Shown here: piece after piece, positions 5,961 to 13,171 of the stretch
Layout: the number at the start of each line of letters is the position of its first letter
Position numbering within the stretch: the stretch's first letter is position 1
Source: Deltaproteobacteria bacterium
GTDB taxonomy: Bacteria; Desulfobacterota; Binatia; DP-6
Reading direction: 5' to 3'
Assembly (NCBI GenBank): GCA_005879205.1
Contig: VBLD01000068.1
Coordinates: 1-20,034 of the forward strand
Length of the DNA stretch: 20,034 bases
The notes under the pieces: model-generated
Database searches by the model: none
The model's input: the letters and a program-made list of their open reading frames with translations, nothing else
What the model was told of the DNA's origin: nothing
Position numbers and translations under genes: made by a program

Positions 5961-8459
5961 TCAAGCGAAACAGCGGACGCCTCGGCGGGCAACACGCTCC
6001 ACCTCGATCCGCCCGCCGTGGGCGCTCATGATGCCGTGCGCGATCGCGAGTCCGAGCCCGGTGCCGGCACCCACGTCCTTGGTGGTGAAGAACGGGTCGA
6101 AGACCCGCCCGAGCACGTCGGCCGCGATGCCGTGGCCGTCGTCACGGATGGTGACGATCACGGTGTCACCCTCGTGCCGCGTCTCGACCCAGACGTTGCC
6201 GATCCCGTCGATCGCGTCGCAGGCGTTGGCGAGCACGTTCATGAAGACCTGGTTCACCTGGCCCGGATCGCACTCGACGAGCGGCAGCGTGCCGAAGTTG
6301 CGGTGGATCGTCACGCGATCGCGCCACCGCGGCTCGAGGAGCCGGAGCGTCACGTCGAGCCCCTCGTGCAGGTCGGCGAGCTTGCGCGTCGCCTCGTCGA
6401 GCCGGGAGAAGCTCCGCAGGTCCTTGACGATCGCCACCGTCCGCTCCGCGCCGCGCGCCATGACCTCGGCGATGTCCTCCGCCTCGCGCAGCAGCGACGC
6501 CACCTCGGGCGGCGCGCTCGCGCTGGCCTGAGCGAGCCGGCGGCGCAGCGGCGCCACGCTGGTGGCGATGAAGCTCACGGGATTGTTGATCTCGTGCGCG
6601 ACGCCCGCCACCAGCCGGCCGAGCGACGCCATCTTCTCGGAGTGGACGAGCTTCGTCTCGGCGCTCTTCAGCTCGCCGTAGGCGTCGGCCAGCTCGCGGT
6701 TCGCATCCTGAAGCTGCGCGGTCCGCTCGCGCACGCGGTCCTCCAGGCGGAGGTTCAGCTCGACGAGCGCCTCGTACGAGCTCGCGTTCTCGAGCGCGAT
6801 CGCGGTGGAGTTGGCGAGTGCCCGCAGGAACTCGGCGTCGGCGGCGGTATAGAAGAAACCCGAGCGCTTGGTCCCCGCCGTGAGGACGCCGATCAGCTCG
6901 TCGCGTCGCCGGAGCGGCACCGCCACCTCGGCCCCCAGCGCCGCGATCGCCGCGCGCACGGCGTCGTGCGCTTCCGCGGTAGGATAGAGCTCGGCCGGGT
7001 CGAGCGTGGTGAGCACGCGCCCGGCGGCCAGGTGCCGGGCGAGCGGCGCGGGAATCGTCGCCTGGCCGCCCACCTCGGCGAGCCGCCCGTCGTCGGCGAC
7101 GAAGAGGCGGGTGCCCGTGTTCGGGATGGTCTCGCCGACGCAGTCCCGCACCAGCTCCGCGATACGGTCGCGCTGCAGCGTGCCCGCCAGCTCGCTGCCG
7201 AGGCTGGCGAGCACGCGGGCGCCATCGTAGCGGGTACCGAAGAAGACGCGGTCGACGAACGCCTGGAGCCGCGTGCGCAGCGGGTTGAAGAGGAGCAGCA
7301 CGGCGAGCGTGAAGACCACCGGGAAGGCGGGGGACTCCGTCACCGCCCCCGCCCGCAGGATCAGGTTGAACACGACGACGGCAGCGACGTACGCGAAGCC
7401 GACCGCGCCCGTGAGCACGAGGTAGTAGGCCCCGCGCTTCACCATCGCGTCGATCTCGAAGAGGTCGTGCTGCACGATCGCGTAGGCGAGCGAGAGAGCG
7501 AAGAGGAAGGGCGTGAAGGCGGCGGTGTTCATGGCGACGCCGCCGCCGAGCAGCGCCGACACGACGACGATCGAGCCAGGCACGGCGAGCCCGAGGAGGA
7601 CGCCGAGGGTGATCACCCGCACGCGCTGCCGGGCGAGCTGCGATTCCCCACGCCAGTACTCCCAGACCAGGCGCGTCGTGAGGAAGATGCCCACCACGCC
7701 GAGGTGGATCATGTTGGCCGCGAGGAGGCTGGAATACGTTGATGGCTGGTAGAGGAACGCCTCGTAAGGTACGAGGATGGCGAGCGAGAGCGCGTAGCCG
7801 GCGAAGCGCCATGGGGCGAAGCGATGCGTCTGCGGGAAGAGCAGCGCGAACTGCAGCAAGGCGGCCGGGAAGAACGTCTCCCCGACGATGTGGAGCCGGA
7901 AGAACGTCGCCGGCCCGTAGAGGTCCATGGCGGTGAGGAAGAAGAGGCTCATCGTCGTCCCGACCATCAGGAACGCCCGCGCGACCGGCACCCGGGGTCT
8001 CAGCACCCACGCGACCAGGCCCGAGGCGACGTACATGGCGCCGTTCAGCAGGAACGTGCCGAAGAGCAGCGTCCAGTCGCGCAGCGTGAAGCGCTGCGCT
8101 GCGATGGTCACCTCGCGCTCAACGCCGCGGCGCGCAAGGCGGTAGCGCACGGGCGTCCCCGGCGGCAGCGCGGCCACCCGCGCATAGGCCTCCGCCGCGG
8201 AGCCCACCGCGACGCCGTTCACCGCGATCACCTGACTCTGATAGAGGCCGGGCACCGAGGTGCCCGGCCAGTTGGCCAGGCCGACCGAGGCGACCACGCA
8301 GTTGTCGAGGAGGACGAAGCCGGGAAACACCCGGCCCACCCAGGCGCTGCTCGTGATCGTCGTCCGGGTGGCGAGGACGATCGCCGCGAGGCCAATCGCG
8401 ACGGCGCCGAGCCGCACGGCAGCCGACGCCCGCGGGGTAGTGAGAAAGGTCTCCGGCAT
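5961..8459 (-). CDS. Membrane histidine kinase with N-terminal PDZ domain, GAF, HisKA and HATPase (832 aa)
   Basis: A signal-anchor helix (about 15-31) leads to an extracytoplasmic PDZ-like domain (about 55-122; YQSQVIAVNGVAV, then PPGTPVRYRLARRG). About seven membrane helices follow (130-400), then a GAF domain (about 415-560), a coiled coil (565-608), HisKA with H622 in LVAGVAHEINNP and HATPase_c. The ATPase has NVLANACDAI (741-750), DDGHGIA (773-779), FDPFFTT (787-793) and GAGTGLGLAI. The PDZ domain suggests sensing of a protein C-terminus or peptide in the periplasm, perhaps envelope stress, which is inference. It is the upstream partner of the sigma-54 regulator (33 nt gap). The C-terminus ends abruptly 11 residues after GGRIEVE, without the usual last beta strand, so a small 3' frameshift is possible. 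Confidence 0.92.
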   Translation of the reverse strand: MPETFLTTPRASAAVRLGAVAIGLAAIVLATRTTITSSAWVGRVFPGFVLLDNCVVASVGLANWPGTSVPGLYQSQVIAVNGVAVGSAAEAYARVAALPPGTPVRYRLARRGVEREVTIAAQRFTLRDWTLLFGTFLLNGAMYVASGLVAWVLRPRVPVARAFLMVGTTMSLFFLTAMDLYGPATFFRLHIVGETFFPAALLQFALLFPQTHRFAPWRFAGYALSLAILVPYEAFLYQPSTYSSLLAANMIHLGVVGIFLTTRLVWEYWRGESQLARQRVRVITLGVLLGLAVPGSIVVVSALLGGGVAMNTAAFTPFLFALSLAYAIVQHDLFEIDAMVKRGAYYLVLTGAVGFAYVAAVVVFNLILRAGAVTESPAFPVVFTLAVLLLFNPLRTRLQAFVDRVFFGTRYDGARVLASLGSELAGTLQRDRIAELVRDCVGETIPNTGTRLFVADDGRLAEVGGQATIPAPLARHLAAGRVLTTLDPAELYPTAEAHDAVRAAIAALGAEVAVPLRRRDELIGVLTAGTKRSGFFYTAADAEFLRALANSTAIALENASSYEALVELNLRLEDRVRERTAQLQDANRELADAYGELKSAETKLVHSEKMASLGRLVAGVAHEINNPVSFIATSVAPLRRRLAQASASAPPEVASLLREAEDIAEVMARGAERTVAIVKDLRSFSRLDEATRKLADLHEGLDVTLRLLEPRWRDRVTIHRNFGTLPLVECDPGQVNQVFMNVLANACDAIDGIGNVWVETRHEGDTVIVTIRDDGHGIAADVLGRVFDPFFTTKDVGAGTGLGLAIAHGIMSAHGGRIEVERVARRGVRCFA

Positions 8460-8481
8460 CGCCGTCCGCTTCGGGGGCGCA

Positions 8482-8511
8482 ATCTTACGCAGCCGGACCC
8501 CCTGCCGCCAA
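8482..8511 (-). promoter_or_regulatory. Weak sigma-70-like promoter upstream of the PDZ kinase
   Basis: On the minus strand TTGGCG (8506-8511) is followed after 18 nt by TAAGAT (8482-8487). Each matches the consensus at about four of six positions. It lies in the 70-nt gap between the MFS transporter stop and the kinase ATG at 8459, the only non-coding sequence available for a kinase-regulator operon promoter. In such GC-rich DNA the match is suggestive only. Confidence 0.28.
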
Positions 8512-8529
8512 GCTCCGTCCCCCCGCGCT

Positions 8530-9693
8530 CTAGACGCGGCGCGGGGTGCGAGAGCGCGCTCGGGTCCCCGCGCTGAAGATCACGAAGGCCGCCCCGACCA
8601 CCGCCGCCGCGACGCGGAACATCGCCCGGTGCCCGAAGACCTCGGCCACGTGCCCGAGGGCGAGGGAGCCGGTCGTCGTCCCCAGGTTGAAGGCCCCGTT
8701 GTAGAGCGTCTGGGCGCGGCCGAGCTCCGCGACGTGAGCCCGGTCGACGGTGAAGGCGTTGAGGGTCGGGTTCCCGGCGCCCGCCAGGCCCACGGACGAC
8801 CGGGCGCCCGCCAGGGCGATGACCGAGAGGGTGAAGAGCGCCAGCGCCGCGACGATGACCGGCCGGTGCCCGCGCCGGTCACCGAGCCCGCCCCCGAGCA
8901 CGCGGCTCATCACCGCCGCGCCGGTGTAGACCATGAAGAAGACCGCCACCGGCCCGAGCCGCGCATCGAGGGTGAAGGTGGGCACGTAGGTGATCACCGC
9001 GCCGAACGCCACGCCGCAGCAGCACACCGTACCGAGCGCCGTCACCACCTCGCGGGTCGGTGCGAGGCGCACGCCGCCCTCTGCCGCCGCCTCCGGCGGC
9101 GACGCTTCCGGCACCGTCCAGGCGATGGCGAACGCGACCACCGACCAGCACGCCGCCAGCGCGAACAGCAGCGGAAAGCCGGCGACGGCGATCACCAGCT
9201 CGCCGAGTGCCGGGGCGAGCGCGTGGGTGGTGAGCGTCGACACGCCGAAGAGGCCCAGCGCGGCCGCCCGGCGGGTGGCAGGCGCAAACGCGACGGCGAG
9301 CGTCGAGGCCGCGTTGAAGGCGGCGGCGAAGGCGAGACCCTGCACGACGCGCAGGGTGTAGAGCGCCGGCCCGATCGCGTGCACGAAGAGGAAGCCCGCG
9401 GACGCGACCGCCATGGTCGCCGTTCCCCCGAGCAGGAAGCGCCGCCGCCCGACGCGGTCGAGCAGCACGGCGACCACGAGGACGGCGACGAGGCCCGAGA
9501 CCCCGCTGGTCCCCATCACGAGCCCGATCGTCCGCTCCGAGCCGCCCAGCTCGCGGACGTGGAGCGGCAGGAGGAAGAACGAGGCGAAGGTCAGGAAGAA
9601 GCAGAAGTTCGCCGCCGTGACGCGCAGGAAGCGCGGGGTGAGCAGCCGGTCGTCCGCGGCCGGCGCGCCGGCCTCTGCGTGGGGGGCTCGCAT
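8530..9693 (-). CDS. Major facilitator superfamily transporter (387 aa)
   Basis: The protein has about twelve hydrophobic helices and the usual MFS length. The loop-2 signature appears as LLDRVGRRRFLLGG after the second helix, and a related GGLGDRRGHRP lies after helix 8, marking the two six-helix halves. The middle cytoplasmic loop is short and proline/alanine-rich (PEASPPEAAAEGG). The substrate cannot be told; proton-coupled efflux of a small molecule is typical of the family. The ATG at 9693 is chosen because transmembrane helix 1 (FLRVTAANFCFFLTFASFF) begins about 20 residues later, and because upstream extensions are arginine-rich shadow sequence of the microprotein on the other strand. 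A consensus -10 (TATAAT) lies 36 nt upstream. It ends 70 nt before the PDZ kinase start, so co-transcription with the kinase is possible. Confidence 0.88.
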   Translation of the reverse strand: MRAPHAEAGAPAADDRLLTPRFLRVTAANFCFFLTFASFFLLPLHVRELGGSERTIGLVMGTSGVSGLVAVLVVAVLLDRVGRRRFLLGGTATMAVASAGFLFVHAIGPALYTLRVVQGLAFAAAFNAASTLAVAFAPATRRAAALGLFGVSTLTTHALAPALGELVIAVAGFPLLFALAACWSVVAFAIAWTVPEASPPEAAAEGGVRLAPTREVVTALGTVCCCGVAFGAVITYVPTFTLDARLGPVAVFFMVYTGAAVMSRVLGGGLGDRRGHRPVIVAALALFTLSVIALAGARSSVGLAGAGNPTLNAFTVDRAHVAELGRAQTLYNGAFNLGTTTGSLALGHVAEVFGHRAMFRVAAAVVGAAFVIFSAGTRARSRTPRRV

Positions 9694-9729
9694 CGACGAT
9701 GCCGCGCGCCTTGCCGCGACGGGCGCCGC

Positions 9730-9737
9730 ATTATACA
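9730..9737. promoter_or_regulatory. Overlapping divergent -10 elements (TATAAT minus / TATACA plus)
   Basis: The minus strand carries an exact TATAAT (9730-9735) about 36 nt upstream of the MFS start. The plus strand carries TATACA (9732-9737) only 8 nt before the ATG of the small arginine-rich gene, with TTGCCG (9711-9716) as a possible -35 at a short 15-nt spacing. AT-rich sequence is rare in this window, so its place between divergent genes is notable. Back-to-back -10 elements of this kind are known as bidirectional promoters. The minus-strand -35 (TTCGGT, 9752-9757) is poor. Confidence 0.4.
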
Positions 9738-9745
9738 TGCCGCGC

Positions 9746-9865
9746 ATGGGTACCGAACGGCGGCGCGAGCTGCGACGACGGCGCAAGCGCCGCCGCGAGC
9801 GGTTGAAACAGCGGCGCCGCGAGCAGGCGCGGGAACGCCGCAAGCAGCGGGCCAAAGCCGGGTAG
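9746..9865 (+). CDS. Arginine-rich microprotein (39 aa)
   Basis: ATG at 9746 to TAG at 9863-9865 encodes a 39-residue protein, MGTERRRELRRRRKRRR at the N-terminus and ending RKQRAKAG. More than half the residues are Arg or Lys, with spaced Glu, Leu and Gln, predicting one highly charged helix. No Shine-Dalgarno sequence is seen; a -10 element 8 nt before the ATG would give a leaderless message. Such peptides resemble the basic tails of ribosomal or nucleic-acid-binding proteins, but I recognise no family. Arg-rich frames arise easily in GC-rich DNA, so coding status is moderate. The following 68 nt to the convergent PDZ gene show no clear terminator. Confidence 0.45.
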   Translation: MGTERRRELRRRRKRRRERLKQRRREQARERRKQRAKAG

Positions 9866-9933
9866 CGCGGCGGGCTGGCGGGAAGCCTTGCACGTCGAAG
9901 CGCTGGGCGGGCGCACGCTCGCGGGCGCCGCGT

Positions 9934-10848
9934 TTACTGGCCCGCTCGCTCCAGCCACGCCGTCAGGCGGTCGAGCTCCTCGCGACCGTGCGCCCAGAGG
10001 AGAGCGCGGGCCTCGACGGGACGCCAGAGGCCGCTCGACTCGCCGACCAGACCGGGGCGCGGGTCGCGCGATACCGTGGCACGCAGGAACGGGAACTCCT
10101 CGATGGTGGCGGCGGCCTCGGAGTCGGCGAAGAAGGGCGCCGCCGCTGCCTCGCTCGACGGCACGTGGCGGGGCCGGCGCTCGCGCTCGCGCAGGGACTC
10201 GTCCGCCGCCCACGCCACCTCGGCCGCGTCGAAGTAGCGCAGGACCGTCCGCACGCCGTCGACGACGCCGGCGGGTGCGGCCCGGCGGGCGGCGAAGGCC
10301 TCGACCTGTCGGTGCAGGCGGAGCAGCCGATGGCTGTAGTCGGCGAGCTGCCCCGGCTGGCGCTCCGCCGGCGCGAGGGCACGGAGGTCCCGCGCGAGGT
10401 CGTCGAGCGACGTGCGCGCCTCGGGCGGGACGGGGGCCGGCGCCGGTGTCGCCACCAGCGCGCGCACGCTCGGCGCCTCCGGCGGAGGTGGCGGCGGGGC
10501 GGTCGCGACCGCGCGCTCCCACGTCGCGGAGCCCAGAGCGAGCGGCACGGTTCCCTCGGACCGGCGAACGAGGACGAGCAACGCCTTCTTCCCCTCGCGC
10601 GCGTCGCGAACGGCGCGCGCGTAGTCGGCGCAGCTCCGCGGCATGCTGGCATTCACCTGGACGAGGGCGTCGCCCGCACGCAAGCCCGACTCCGCCGCCG
10701 CCGAGCCCGGGTCGACCGCCGCGATCTCCAGGCCGCCCTCGCGCGCGGCGAGCGCGACGCCGGTCTGGGCGCGGTCCTCCTCGCAAGGGCTCGCGCTCCA
10801 CGCGGCCCGCGCGGCCAGCGCGACCGCTAGCACGACCCCCGCCCTCAT
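9934..10848 (-). CDS. Secreted PDZ-domain protein of unknown function (304 aa)
   Basis: An N-terminal signal peptide (MRAGVVLAVALAARAAWSA, probable cut near 19-20) is followed by a PDZ-like domain (about 28-105) with GLEIAAVDPGSAAAESGLRAGDALVQVN, typical of the PDZ carboxylate-binding strand and helix. A proline-rich linker (PPPPPPEAPS, then APAPVPPEA) leads to a helical region (about 150-300) without a recognised catalytic motif, so it is not an obvious protease. The start at 10848 is preferred to 10866 because its ATG overlaps the coaE stop as ATGA and the signal peptide begins directly there. It is probably translated by coupling to coaE. Its function in the periplasm is unknown; a scaffold or chaperone-like role would be a guess. 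Confidence 0.78.
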   Translation of the reverse strand: MRAGVVLAVALAARAAWSASPCEEDRAQTGVALAAREGGLEIAAVDPGSAAAESGLRAGDALVQVNASMPRSCADYARAVRDAREGKKALLVLVRRSEGTVPLALGSATWERAVATAPPPPPPEAPSVRALVATPAPAPVPPEARTSLDDLARDLRALAPAERQPGQLADYSHRLLRLHRQVEAFAARRAAPAGVVDGVRTVLRYFDAAEVAWAADESLRERERRPRHVPSSEAAAAPFFADSEAAATIEEFPFLRATVSRDPRPGLVGESSGLWRPVEARALLWAHGREELDRLTAWLERAGQ

Positions 10849-11444
10849 CGTCCGAGGGTACGCCATGCCGCCTCCACGCGCGGGCGCAGCTCGCCGCGCG
10901 TGCCGTCGTTCTCGATCACCAGGTGGGCCACGCGACGGCGGTCCTCGTCGGTCGCCTGCGCGGCCATCCGCCGCTCGATGTCCTCGCGCGACAACCCGCG
11001 ATCCGCGACCACCCGGACGATCGCCGCCTCGCGCGGCGCGATCACGGCCCAGATGCGGTCGAAGAAGCGCCAGCCGGCCTCGATGAGGATCGCCGCCTCG
11101 ATCACGATCGGCGGTGCGCCCGGCTCGGCGCGTACCGCGGCCACGCGCCGCTGGATCTCCGCGGCGATCAGCGGATGCACGATGGCGTTCAGGCGCGCGA
11201 GCGCCCCGGGATCGTGAAAGACGATCGCGCCGAGCGCGCGGCGATCGATCGTGCCGTCGGGCGCCACGACGCGCGGCCCGAACGCTTGCACGACGCTCGC
11301 GTGGCCCTCGGTGCCGGGACCATAGACCTCGTGACCGATCCGGTCGGCGTCGATCACGCGCGCGCCGAGCTCGGCCAGGATGGCCGCGACCGTGCTCTTG
11401 CCCGAGCCGATCCCGCCGGTGAGCCCGACCACCGGAGCCGCCAT
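10845..11444 (-). CDS. coaE: Dephospho-CoA kinase
   Basis: This cytoplasmic enzyme catalyses the last step of coenzyme A synthesis, ATP-dependent phosphorylation of the 3'-OH of dephospho-CoA. The P-loop GLTGGIGSGKST (7-18) begins the protein as in all CoaE. ARVIDADRIGHEV (substrate-site Asp), LNAIVHPLI and IVIEAAILIEAGW follow. Next come DRIWAVIAP and the lid-type segment RGLSREDIERRMAAQ, and then HLVIENDGT. At 199 residues it matches the family length of about 200. The ATG at 11444 is placed by the P-loop; the upstream sequence is a shadow of the divergent yetF-like gene. Its TGA overlaps the ATG of the secreted PDZ protein. Confidence 0.96.
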   Translation of the reverse strand: MAAPVVGLTGGIGSGKSTVAAILAELGARVIDADRIGHEVYGPGTEGHASVVQAFGPRVVAPDGTIDRRALGAIVFHDPGALARLNAIVHPLIAAEIQRRVAAVRAEPGAPPIVIEAAILIEAGWRFFDRIWAVIAPREAAIVRVVADRGLSREDIERRMAAQATDEDRRRVAHLVIENDGTRGELRPRVEAAWRTLGR

Positions 11445-11512
11445 GCGGCGCCCGCTATCCCAATCGACGCCCCAAGTCGAGGCGCGCGCTCGCCCGCCCG
11501 CCGCCCGCCCGC

Positions 11513-11533
11513 TATAAGACCGCGGCAGGGAGG
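11513..11533 (+). promoter_or_regulatory. -10 element and ribosome binding site of the YetF-like gene
   Basis: TATAAG (11513-11518, five of six to consensus) stands out in a GC-rich, CCCGCC-repeating 92-nt space between divergent coaE and the YetF-like gene. GGGAGG (11528-11533) is a good ribosome binding site 4 nt before the ATG at 11538. No clear -35 is visible at the right distance. Confidence 0.4.
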
Positions 11534-11537
11534 ACGC

Positions 11538-12005
11538 ATGTGGCTGCCGGAAGTCGGGGTGGTGGAGAAGATCCTTCGCTCGTTCGTCGTCTACGCCTTC
11601 CTCCTCGCCGTGTTCCGCCTGACGGGGAAGCGACAGGTCGGAGCGCTCACGCCGTTCGATCTGATCGTCCTGCTGATCGTCAGCAACGTCCTGCAGAACG
11701 CGATGATCGGTCCCGACAACTCCGTGCTCGGCGGACTCCTCGGCGCCTGCACGATCTTCGGCGCCAATGCGCTGGTTGCCCGGCTCACGTTCCACAGCCG
11801 CCGCCTCGAGAAGTTGATCGACGGCACACCCACGCGGCTCGTGCACGACGGTCAGGTGGACGAGGAGGCGATGCGGAGGGAGCTCGTCACGCGCGCCGAG
11901 CTGCACGCGGCGCTGCGCGAGGCGGGCCTCTTCGAGGTCTCGCAAGCGCGGTACGCCATGCTCGAAGCGACCGGCAAGATCACGGCGGGAGCGAAGCGTC
12001 CGTGA
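11538..12005 (+). CDS. YetF/DUF421-family membrane protein (155 aa)
   Basis: Three hydrophobic helices (about 12-28, 39-56 and 60-78) precede a small cytoplasmic C-terminal domain. The family hallmark lies between helices 1 and 2: RLTGKRQVGALTPFDLIVLL, followed by NVLQNAMIG. The C-terminal part has the usual order LIDGTPTRLVHDGQ, then MRRELVTRAELHAALREAG, then YAMLEATGKIT, equivalent to the YetF domain that ends by describing itself as variation of a small beta-rich fold. The biochemical function of the family is not established; some members are linked to sporulation or membrane stress. The ATG has GGGAGG upstream. The stop TGA overlaps the GTG of the hydrolase gene (GTGA), indicating coupled translation. 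Confidence 0.88.
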   Translation: MWLPEVGVVEKILRSFVVYAFLLAVFRLTGKRQVGALTPFDLIVLLIVSNVLQNAMIGPDNSVLGGLLGACTIFGANALVARLTFHSRRLEKLIDGTPTRLVHDGQVDEEAMRRELVTRAELHAALREAGLFEVSQARYAMLEATGKITAGAKRP

Positions 12006-12691
12006 AGCTCGCCACCCGTCGCCGGCGCATCAAGCTCCAGGGGGGTGGCGCCGTCTCGGCGGTCGTCGGGCTGCCCCAACGGTTCAGGCCCGGCCGCACG
12101 CCCGCCGTGCTGATCGCCCACGGCGCGGGGGCGGGCATGTCGAGCCCGTTCGTCTCCTTGGTGCACACCGAGCTCGCCCGTGCGGGCTACGTCGCCATCA
12201 AGTTCAACTTCCCGTACACCGAGGCGCGGCGGCGGCGGCCAGACCCGCGCCCCGTTCTCGAGAGCTGCTACCGTGCCGTGCTCGCCGCCGTCGCCGCGGA
12301 CCGCGCGCTCCTGCCGCCCTGGATCGCGATCGGCGGTAAGTCGCTCGGCGGGCGGATCGCGTCCTACCTGGCCGCGGCGGGCGCGCCGGTCCGCGGCGTC
12401 TTCTTCCTCGGCTACCCGCTGCACCCCGCTGCGAAGCCGGACCAGCTCCGCGCCGACCATCTGCCGGCGGTCCCGGTGCGCATGCATTTCATCCAGGGCA
12501 CGCGGGATGCGCTCTGCGATCTCGAACGTCTGCAGGAGGTGCTGCGCGGCCTCCCCCAGGCGACGCTGCACGTCGTCCAAGGCGGCGACCACTCCTTCCG
12601 GCTGCCGCGCCGCGACGGGAAGCCCGAGCAGGTGGTGTGGGCCGACATCGTCGGCAGCGTCGTCCGCTGGCTTGCGGGCCTCGGCCCCTGA
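12002..12691 (+). CDS. Alpha/beta hydrolase of the KANL3/Tex30 (dienelactone hydrolase-like) type (229 aa)
   Basis: The protein has the alpha/beta-hydrolase order: oxyanion-hole strand VLIAHGAGAGM (36-46), FNFPYTE (68-74), nucleophile elbow GGKSLGG (S114), acid GTRDALC (D169) and catalytic histidine GGDHSFR (H197). The HGAGA and GGKSLGGR patterns match the Tex30/KANL3-like group of small bacterial hydrolases of about 210-230 residues. No signal peptide is present, so it is cytoplasmic. The substrate is unknown. The start is GTG at 12002, overlapping the YetF-like stop by 4 nt. It ends 18 nt from the convergent ferritin-like gene. Confidence 0.88.
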   Translation: MKLATRRRRIKLQGGGAVSAVVGLPQRFRPGRTPAVLIAHGAGAGMSSPFVSLVHTELARAGYVAIKFNFPYTEARRRRPDPRPVLESCYRAVLAAVAADRALLPPWIAIGGKSLGGRIASYLAAAGAPVRGVFFLGYPLHPAAKPDQLRADHLPAVPVRMHFIQGTRDALCDLERLQEVLRGLPQATLHVVQGGDHSFRLPRRDGKPEQVVWADIVGSVVRWLAGLGP

Positions 12692-12709
12692 CCCGAGCGC
12701 GCGATGGGA

Positions 12710-13171
12710 TCAGCCGCGCAGCGAAGCGTGGTAGGCGCGCAGCCAGGCCACCGTGGCGCCCTCGCCGTCGGCCACGAGGCCAAGCAGCTCGCGGGTCTCG
12801 AGATCGGGGTCGAGCCGCTCGAGCACGTGCGCGATCGGGCGCCGCACGGCGCCCTCCTCGGGATAGCGCGCGAGCACGACCGCCAGCTTCTCCTCGTCGG
12901 GCACCGCGGCAGAGCCAAAGCGTGCGACGGCCGCCGCACGCATCATCTCGGGAACGGCGGCGTGGCACGCGCCCCCGAGCTCGCGCAGACGCTCCTCCAG
13001 CAGCACCGCATGTCCGGCCTCGCGCTCCGCGATGGTGCGGAGCCCGCCGCGCAGACTCGGCAAGGGACACACGGCCACCCAGGCGTCGACCACCGCCGCC
13101 CCCGCGGCTTCGGCGGCGCGCAGATCGTCGAGGAAGCGCAGCACCAGGCTCGACCCGGGCGCGCCGGTCAC
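12710..13171 (-). CDS. Ferritin-like protein, tandem paralogue B (153 aa)
   Basis: This is a helical protein aligned along its length with the next gene upstream (for example FLDDLRAAEAAGAAVVDAWVAVC here, LLDEFQAAERAGAEAVEAWVGVC there; and RLRELGG, RLRALGG). The ferritin-like ligand series is E21 in helix 1, E51-x-x-H54 in helix 2 and E125 in helix 3. Helix 4 has E137 (DGEGATVAWL) but no histidine three residues later, so the second ExxH is lost. Activity as a di-iron enzyme is therefore uncertain. The start is GTG at 13171, overlapping the paralogue's TGA (GTGA), so the pair is translationally coupled. It resembles the small ferritin-like families related to DUF6306, at moderate confidence. 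Confidence 0.75.
   Translation of the reverse strand: MTGAPGSSLVLRFLDDLRAAEAAGAAVVDAWVAVCPLPSLRGGLRTIAEREAGHAVLLEERLRELGGACHAAVPEMMRAAAVARFGSAAVPDEEKLAVVLARYPEEGAVRRPIAHVLERLDPDLETRELLGLVADGEGATVAWLRAYHASLRG

Noticed and set aside
4701..7742. Very long open frame on the plus strand opposite the regulator and PDZ kinase
   Set aside because: It is antisense to two genes with complete domain motifs; its translation is a low-complexity Arg/His/Asp-rich shadow caused by high GC.
9876..9892. Sigma-54-like TGGCGGG...CTTGCA on the plus strand
   Set aside because: The GG and GC are one base too far apart (11 instead of 10 nt between), and no plus-strand gene starts shortly downstream.
9888..11537. 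Long in-frame extension upstream of the YetF-like gene
   Set aside because: It lies antisense to coaE and the PDZ protein and is proline/arginine-rich without domains; the ribosome binding site and membrane helix set the real start at 11538.
12660..12712. Bidirectional terminator between the hydrolase and ferritin-like genes
   Set aside because: Only a 5-bp CTCGG/CCGAG stem is present, with no T-run on either side.
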